This document shows positions 59,580 to 64,000 of a stretch of 64,000 bases of DNA, one piece after another (positions within the stretch are counted from its first letter, which is position 1; each line of letters begins with the position of its first letter). The translations under genes were made by a program, and so were the position numbers. Origin of the DNA: CAVVGZ01 sp963747965 (GTDB lineage: Bacteria > Chloroflexota > Anaerolineae > Anaerolineales > Anaerolineaceae); the NCBI GenBank assembly GCA_963747965.1, contig CAVVGZ010000004.1, positions 1 through 64,000 of the forward strand, given 5' to 3'. A model generated the notes under the pieces. The model was not told where the DNA came from. It searched no databases and worked only from the letters and a program-made list of their open reading frames with translations.

Positions 59580-61139
59580 TTATTCCATTCCAAAAATTTT
59601 ATCATCACCAAAGCCGGCAATAACCGGCAGACCAGTCGAAAAATCCGCTATCCATTCCGTTTCCTCCGGATCAGCCATCAGCGGAACATAATCAAAAATA
59701 ACCAGCAAAGCCCGGCCTTCAGCAATACTTTTGCGAACATTCCCCACAAATTCCGGGTAATCCTCGCGGGGAAGTCCGGTAGCCGGGTTGGTTGGTGATA
59801 ACAGGATATAGGCCGGTTTGTTGATTAATATATACAGGGCAGTCGGCTTATTTGTATAAACCGTGCGGTCGCGGTACTTATCTACCAGCGCAACTGTCGG
59901 AGATTCCTGCCATCCGCTGCTCGCAAATCCCTGTCCATCCTCGCTGAGTGCCTGAACCTGGTCGAAGGTATCCTCTGAAAATGAAAACAGGAGGGCAGCA
60001 GCAAGGAAGATGCTTAACACCTTAAAACCAACTGCCTTTTGCTGCCAGATCATCGCGATAAAACCAATTGCCAGCAGGAAAACACAAAGCGTAAATGGGA
60101 TGACTATCCTATCGTCCAGCGGCGGGCTGGCATCAACAAACAATAACGAAGAGATTAGAACCACCAGGAAGATTAATCCCTGCATACCAATTACCAGCGC
60201 GGGAGTGAACCATGCTTCCCGGGTAAAGGAATATTTTTTGAATGCCGACCATAAGGCGAACAATACCAATCCCAGCAGGATGATAAGGAAACCTCCAAAA
60301 ACCCATCCCCAATAAGGTAAAAACCTTTCAACCAGGTTCCCCTTTTCCGGAAGCAGCCAGCCCCAGAACTGGGTCAGCCCTTCATCGAGTTTATCCTTTG
60401 GGATAGGATGAAAAAGAAATTGACGGTTGGCGGCATTGCCGGTGACCAGAAAATTGCGAACCATCCAGGCGATAATCAAAGGTACACCTGCTGCCAGGAA
60501 TATCAGGTTTGTGGAAATACGCTCCCTCCAGGTGGACTTATAAACGATGAGAAGGAGAAAAACGGTGATAAAAAGGGAGAGCCCCACATAACGCGTCAAT
60601 ACTGCCAGGCTGGATAGGATTCCAACCAGGACAAGATAAATTATTTTATTATTGGATAAATATAGGGTAAACAAATATATCGCCATCAGGTAGACAAAAA
60701 TAAAAACAGGCTCACTTAGAGCAAAGGTGTGCGCTTTAAAAAATGGGATGGACAGTATAAATAAAATTGAGGCGAAAAATCCGTATACGATGGATTTTGT
60801 ATATTGGTAGACCATCCAGCCAACCAGGAATGAATTCACCCCAAACAGAACAAGATTAAGCCACCATGCTGCTGCAAGACTATCCACGCCCAGCAAAATA
60901 GGTACAGCCAGGAAGATCGAATAGAGCGGCGGGTAGTTGGTAATTGGTCTGGGCTCCCCATTCCCGGTAAGCCGGCTGTAGCCGTTCCCGTCTACCAGGT
61001 TCCTTGCCCCGCCAATGTAGCCAACTGAGTCATTTACCAGTCCCATTCCTTGCGGGGTTGCATAAGCGAGCATAACAGCACCGGCCAATCCAATCAGCAG
61101 CAGGGAAAACCAAATGACTTTATGGCGTGAAAGCAGCAT
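59580..61139 (-). CDS. GT-C-type membrane protein
   Basis: The 519-residue protein has about 12 membrane helices and the first loop LVNDSVGYIGGARNLVDGNG, then ITNYPPLYSIFLAVP, a pattern shared with the next gene upstream (GDATIYIKSAENFIHGNG and PYFPPFFSL). The pair are paralogues. A soluble C-terminal part includes TPTVALVDKYRDR-like ESPTVALVDKYRDRTVY. The likely role is outer-face transfer of a lipid-linked sugar. It leads into the PtmA-like SDR after 21 bases. Confidence 0.7.
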   Translation of the reverse strand: MLLSRHKVIWFSLLLIGLAGAVMLAYATPQGMGLVNDSVGYIGGARNLVDGNGYSRLTGNGEPRPITNYPPLYSIFLAVPILLGVDSLAAAWWLNLVLFGVNSFLVGWMVYQYTKSIVYGFFASILFILSIPFFKAHTFALSEPVFIFVYLMAIYLFTLYLSNNKIIYLVLVGILSSLAVLTRYVGLSLFITVFLLLIVYKSTWRERISTNLIFLAAGVPLIIAWMVRNFLVTGNAANRQFLFHPIPKDKLDEGLTQFWGWLLPEKGNLVERFLPYWGWVFGGFLIILLGLVLFALWSAFKKYSFTREAWFTPALVIGMQGLIFLVVLISSLLFVDASPPLDDRIVIPFTLCVFLLAIGFIAMIWQQKAVGFKVLSIFLAAALLFSFSEDTFDQVQALSEDGQGFASSGWQESPTVALVDKYRDRTVYTNKPTALYILINKPAYILLSPTNPATGLPREDYPEFVGNVRKSIAEGRALLVIFDYVPLMADPEETEWIADFSTGLPVIAGFGDDKIFGME

Positions 61140-61230
61140 AATAATCCTTAGAAAGTTAATTCCTCACAAAGCCTGCCTGACATTTTCAGGGGGGACAACC
61201 ATCCATTATATCTGAAGAATGGTTTTTTTC

Positions 61231-62886
61231 TCATTGCAGGCTTGCCTGTTCGTCAATGTAATAAATGGAGCCATCTTTTCCTTCATAGGCTTTATACAGA
61301 CCTTCGGTCAATTTTTGGATGCGATCGTCGGCCAGATCACCGTACAGGTCTCCCATCTGCCTCTGTATTGAATTAAACAATACCAGGGCTGCACCCTCCC
61401 GGAACATACGCTGGGTTTCATCAGACTCCAGATCACCCTGTCCGAAGGAGAAAAATACAGACAGGGGTTCAACTCTGTATATTTCTTTCATGGGATAAGC
61501 TGGCCTATCCGTTAGAAACAGGACGGCATTCTGTTCATTGGTGATGATTAATGTGTCTTTCGATAAGTCCCTTACCTGATTAATTGTCTCTGAAGAACGC
61601 CAATCCGGTGCTGTGTAACCAAAACCAACCGCATAATTTTGCTGGACAATTCGTGTTGTTCTCCATCCATACCAAACCACCATAAAAACCAGGGTCATTG
61701 ATATGAGTTTTATCCATTTTTGTTGGTGGGGCATTAATTGGAATGTCACACTAATAAGCAGGATCACCAGCCACATGATTGCTACGTGAAGCGGCGAGAG
61801 CATCCGGTGATAGATAGTTATAGGAGGAAATGTAAAAATATAAACAATAGAGATAATTGCCAGGTATGAAAGGCTGAAGATCAGCAAAATCACACCAAAA
61901 CGATAATGATTCCGGTAATATTCGTCATCAAGACAGGTAAGCAGTTTCTTACCTACAATGTAAAACCATGTAAAAAATAAAGTAGCCACGATGATAAACA
62001 AGATGTGGTTTAACCGGGGATCGTACTTTGGGGTAAAAACCCAGGAATTGGGAATCACCCAAAACAGAATTACTTCTTCGAGAGATGGCCATAAATTTCC
62101 AAAACGCCAGGCAATTTCAGCGGCGTTCTCAATCGAGCGTGATGCCAGGGTTGTTGTCTGGCTGATATCATAAATCACCCATATAACCATTGGCAGACCG
62201 GCAATCAATACGTAAGCCAGCATATCCCGTAAACGCACCCGCCAGGTTGAGCTTCTCAACAGCAGCCATCCCAGTACCCCTGCACCAATAAAAGCTGCTG
62301 CGCTGTAACGGGTCAGGAAGGAAAGGCCTGTTGCCACCGCCGAACCATAAAATACGATTCCGGTTTTTTCTTTCCCTAATGCTTCATAAAGCATTACCAA
62401 ACCCAAAAAACCGAGGAATAAACACAATGGTTCCGACATCGCCCAGGAATAGATAGGAATTAATACAGGCGAAGCCAGGATAAAGAACATGAACAACAAC
62501 GAGAGCTGCCAGGATTTTGTAATGCGTATTGTTGACCAACCCGCCAGTGCTATCAAACCACCGAACAGGATCATATTCAGCCAGTGGGTTCCTTCAACAA
62601 GATCCAATCCAAAGATACCCAGCATGCTGATCACCAGCGAGAAAAAGGGCGGGAAATATGGGAGGAGGCGGAACTCACCCTGGGGACCGACTAAACCCAG
62701 TCCATTTCCATGTATAAAATTTTCAGCGGATTTTATATAAATAGTCGCGTCTCCGCCAATACCGGGACCCTGGTTTGTGCTGATGATCATTGCCACAATG
62801 CCTAAAAGACCCATTCCGATCGGCAGGATTGTATTCAGCGCCCCATTTAATGAGCGGGTTTCTTCCAGATGCTCAGTTGAGTTCAT
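61231..62886 (-). CDS. GT-C-type membrane protein
   Basis: The protein of about 551 residues has about 11 membrane helices with an acidic first loop (GIGGDATIYIKSAENFIHGN) and a soluble C-terminal end (DLSKDTLIITNEQNAVLFLT). It resembles the GT-C gene at 59580. The frame is open to 62910, overlapping the upstream gene by 38 bases; the ATG used here overlaps by 14. A 91-base gap with a TATAAT (61205-61210, minus strand) separates it from the next gene. Confidence 0.68.
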   Translation of the reverse strand: MNSTEHLEETRSLNGALNTILPIGMGLLGIVAMIISTNQGPGIGGDATIYIKSAENFIHGNGLGLVGPQGEFRLLPYFPPFFSLVISMLGIFGLDLVEGTHWLNMILFGGLIALAGWSTIRITKSWQLSLLFMFFILASPVLIPIYSWAMSEPLCLFLGFLGLVMLYEALGKEKTGIVFYGSAVATGLSFLTRYSAAAFIGAGVLGWLLLRSSTWRVRLRDMLAYVLIAGLPMVIWVIYDISQTTTLASRSIENAAEIAWRFGNLWPSLEEVILFWVIPNSWVFTPKYDPRLNHILFIIVATLFFTWFYIVGKKLLTCLDDEYYRNHYRFGVILLIFSLSYLAIISIVYIFTFPPITIYHRMLSPLHVAIMWLVILLISVTFQLMPHQQKWIKLISMTLVFMVVWYGWRTTRIVQQNYAVGFGYTAPDWRSSETINQVRDLSKDTLIITNEQNAVLFLTDRPAYPMKEIYRVEPLSVFFSFGQGDLESDETQRMFREGAALVLFNSIQRQMGDLYGDLADDRIQKLTEGLYKAYEGKDGSIYYIDEQASLQ

Positions 62887-64000
62887 ACACCAGTTGTCCA
62901 TCCACCTCATTCATAAAAACCATTCCCAAATCCTCAATTTTTTCTCGTAACCCGCGCAAATCCGGATATTCATCCATCTCAATCAACACATACCTTACGC
63001 CAAGCTGACGCAGAAGATCAACGCTGGCTTTATCCGGAAACCCTTCCAGGATTGGACTTATGCGTGCATATTGGGCCGGAGGAAAAGCATTGAAGAAACC
63101 TCCAATATAGGGTTTCCCGTGAGTCAGGGTGTAATAAGTCTGTTCCTGATCCTCCGCCAGGCGGAAAGGCATTTGTACAAGGGCACCTGTGGCTGGTTGT
63201 TCTTTCAACCAGTAATCCACCTGCCTGGCTTTGATCCCCGAAAGTTCGGAATAAGGACCAGGATATATATCAATAAACACCAGGGCAAACAGAACAATTG
63301 TTAATAATGATTTTTTCCCTTGTGGGGTGACCTCGAAAAGCTTCGCAGCTCCAAATCCTGCCGCAGCAGATACGAAAAGAATTGTAAAAATGCCAAACCG
63401 CATTAATGCTCGCAGCTTCGCAAAATATGGCACTGTATAAAAAAACAGGTAACCGGGCAGGGGGAGCGGTGCTTCACTGCGCCCCAAAAGAATTTTTAGG
63501 AATTCAGGCAGGTTGATCACCACCGAGGACCCATTCCAATGCAGATCTATACCCATGGCGAGGATGAGGGAAAAAAGGCTGCCCCACAGCAATCCGCGCA
63601 GCAGCAGTTTGTGGCTGCCCTGGAGACCCTTAACAAATCCAATTAATGCCAAAGCTATCGCTACAACTCCCAGGTAGAGTGTCCCTTCAACCCACATATC
63701 CCGGTTGAAATGATTACCAATCCATTGGCCCCATAAAAAATGATCCGTTGACGGCAGAATAAAATCGGTTGGGCTGGCAGAATATGGACGGACGATGCTG
63801 ATATTCCTGTCAGGCAGGCCGCCCTGCTGCTGCAAGGATACATAAGGCGCAATCGCCAGGATAATCACCGGCAACGATACTCCAGCAACAACAGCAACGT
63901 TTTTCCAAAATTGGGGTGATTTCAGCAATTCTCTACGATAGAACACGATCGTGATCAGGGCAATGAACCCACTGACAAGCAAGGTCATGTAAAGATAATA
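62873..64000 (-). CDS. Multi-membrane protein, 5' end outside window
   Basis: At least 375 residues are visible; the frame stays open to the window edge beyond the ATG at 63988. About seven helices are followed by a soluble domain of about 140 residues that ends GQLVYELN. The segment LRALMRFGIFTILFVSAAAGFGA and the late VDLLRQLGVRYVLIEMDEYP resemble large GT-C or YfhO-like membrane proteins. It overlaps the next GT-C gene. The missing N-terminus would carry the diagnostic loop. Confidence 0.6.
   Translation of the reverse strand, partial: YYLYMTLLVSGFIALITIVFYRRELLKSPQFWKNVAVVAGVSLPVIILAIAPYVSLQQQGGLPDRNISIVRPYSASPTDFILPSTDHFLWGQWIGNHFNRDMWVEGTLYLGVVAIALALIGFVKGLQGSHKLLLRGLLWGSLFSLILAMGIDLHWNGSSVVINLPEFLKILLGRSEAPLPLPGYLFFYTVPYFAKLRALMRFGIFTILFVSAAAGFGAAKLFEVTPQGKKSLLTIVLFALVFIDIYPGPYSELSGIKARQVDYWLKEQPATGALVQMPFRLAEDQEQTYYTLTHGKPYIGGFFNAFPPAQYARISPILEGFPDKASVDLLRQLGVRYVLIEMDEYPDLRGLREKIEDLGMVFMNEVDGQLVYELN

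Noticed and set aside
1..64000. tRNA genes, CRISPR arrays, insertion sequences or prophage
   Set aside because: No cloverleaf with a GTTCGA-type T-arm, no regularly spaced repeats, and no transposase, integrase or phage structural genes were seen; the holin-like protein is a common bacterial membrane family.

Overview
The window (about 46% GC by eye) reads as a chromosomal segment of a bacterium of the phylum Chloroflexota, most likely class Anaerolineae. The evidence is indirect: a long extra segment late in RpoB, a large membrane glycosyltransferase with C-terminal NHL repeats of the TIGR03663/Agl23 type common in that group, many multi-membrane GT-C proteins, and several genes that look leaderless. 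No 16S rRNA or tRNA is present to confirm this. Almost every long reading frame can be assigned to a family.

Layout. (1) 1-13504, minus strand: rpoB, then the merged str and S10 operons (rpsL-rpsG-fusA-tuf-rpsJ-rplC-rplD-rplW-rplB-rpsS-rplV-rpsC-rplP-rpmC, the last cut by the window edge). rpoC is not next to rpoB. Three sigma70-type promoters can be read: before rpoB, between rpoB and rpsL, and between rpsJ and rplC. The last two are followed by leaders with hairpins. (2) 13611-19206: small housekeeping genes (HAD phosphatase, alkyltransferase-like protein, VOC protein, PLP desulfhydrase/deaminase, rsmG, recF, def) and a possible unrecognised small gene. (3) 19238-21691: clpC with a clear terminator. 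(4) 22053-26995: a three-gene cassette of an orphan Tat/lipobox solute-binding protein, a dCache receptor with a SpoIIE-type phosphatase domain that has lost most of its catalytic aspartates, and a multi-membrane GAF protein without a kinase domain. (5) 27324-41998: GNAT, small membrane protein, Agl23-NHL protein, beta-lactamase-like protein, gmd, LysM-M23 peptidase, CinA-like protein, metG, then two neighbouring genes with apparent single-base frameshifts (an MFS transporter and a threonine/serine dehydratase). (6) 42133-64000: a surface-glycan region with seven GT-C membrane proteins, three GT2 glycosyltransferases, a DUF115 protein, and a nonulosonate-type set (NeuB-like synthase lacking its SAF domain, a CMP-sugar synthetase fused to a KdsC-like phosphatase, a second divergent cytidylyltransferase, two SDRs, a 2-hydroxyacid dehydrogenase and a capsule-type transferase).

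How the parts may work together. Region 6 looks like a pathway that makes and CMP-activates an acidic ulosonic sugar (sialic-acid-like or KDN-like) and adds it to a surface polymer, with the GT-C proteins using lipid-linked donors at the outer face of the membrane. gmd would supply GDP-4-keto-6-deoxymannose. The cassette in region 4 is the best candidate for an undescribed system: an extracellular binding protein without permeases beside a membrane receptor whose output domain is probably a pseudophosphatase. Family assignments rest on motifs read by eye, and no database search was run.
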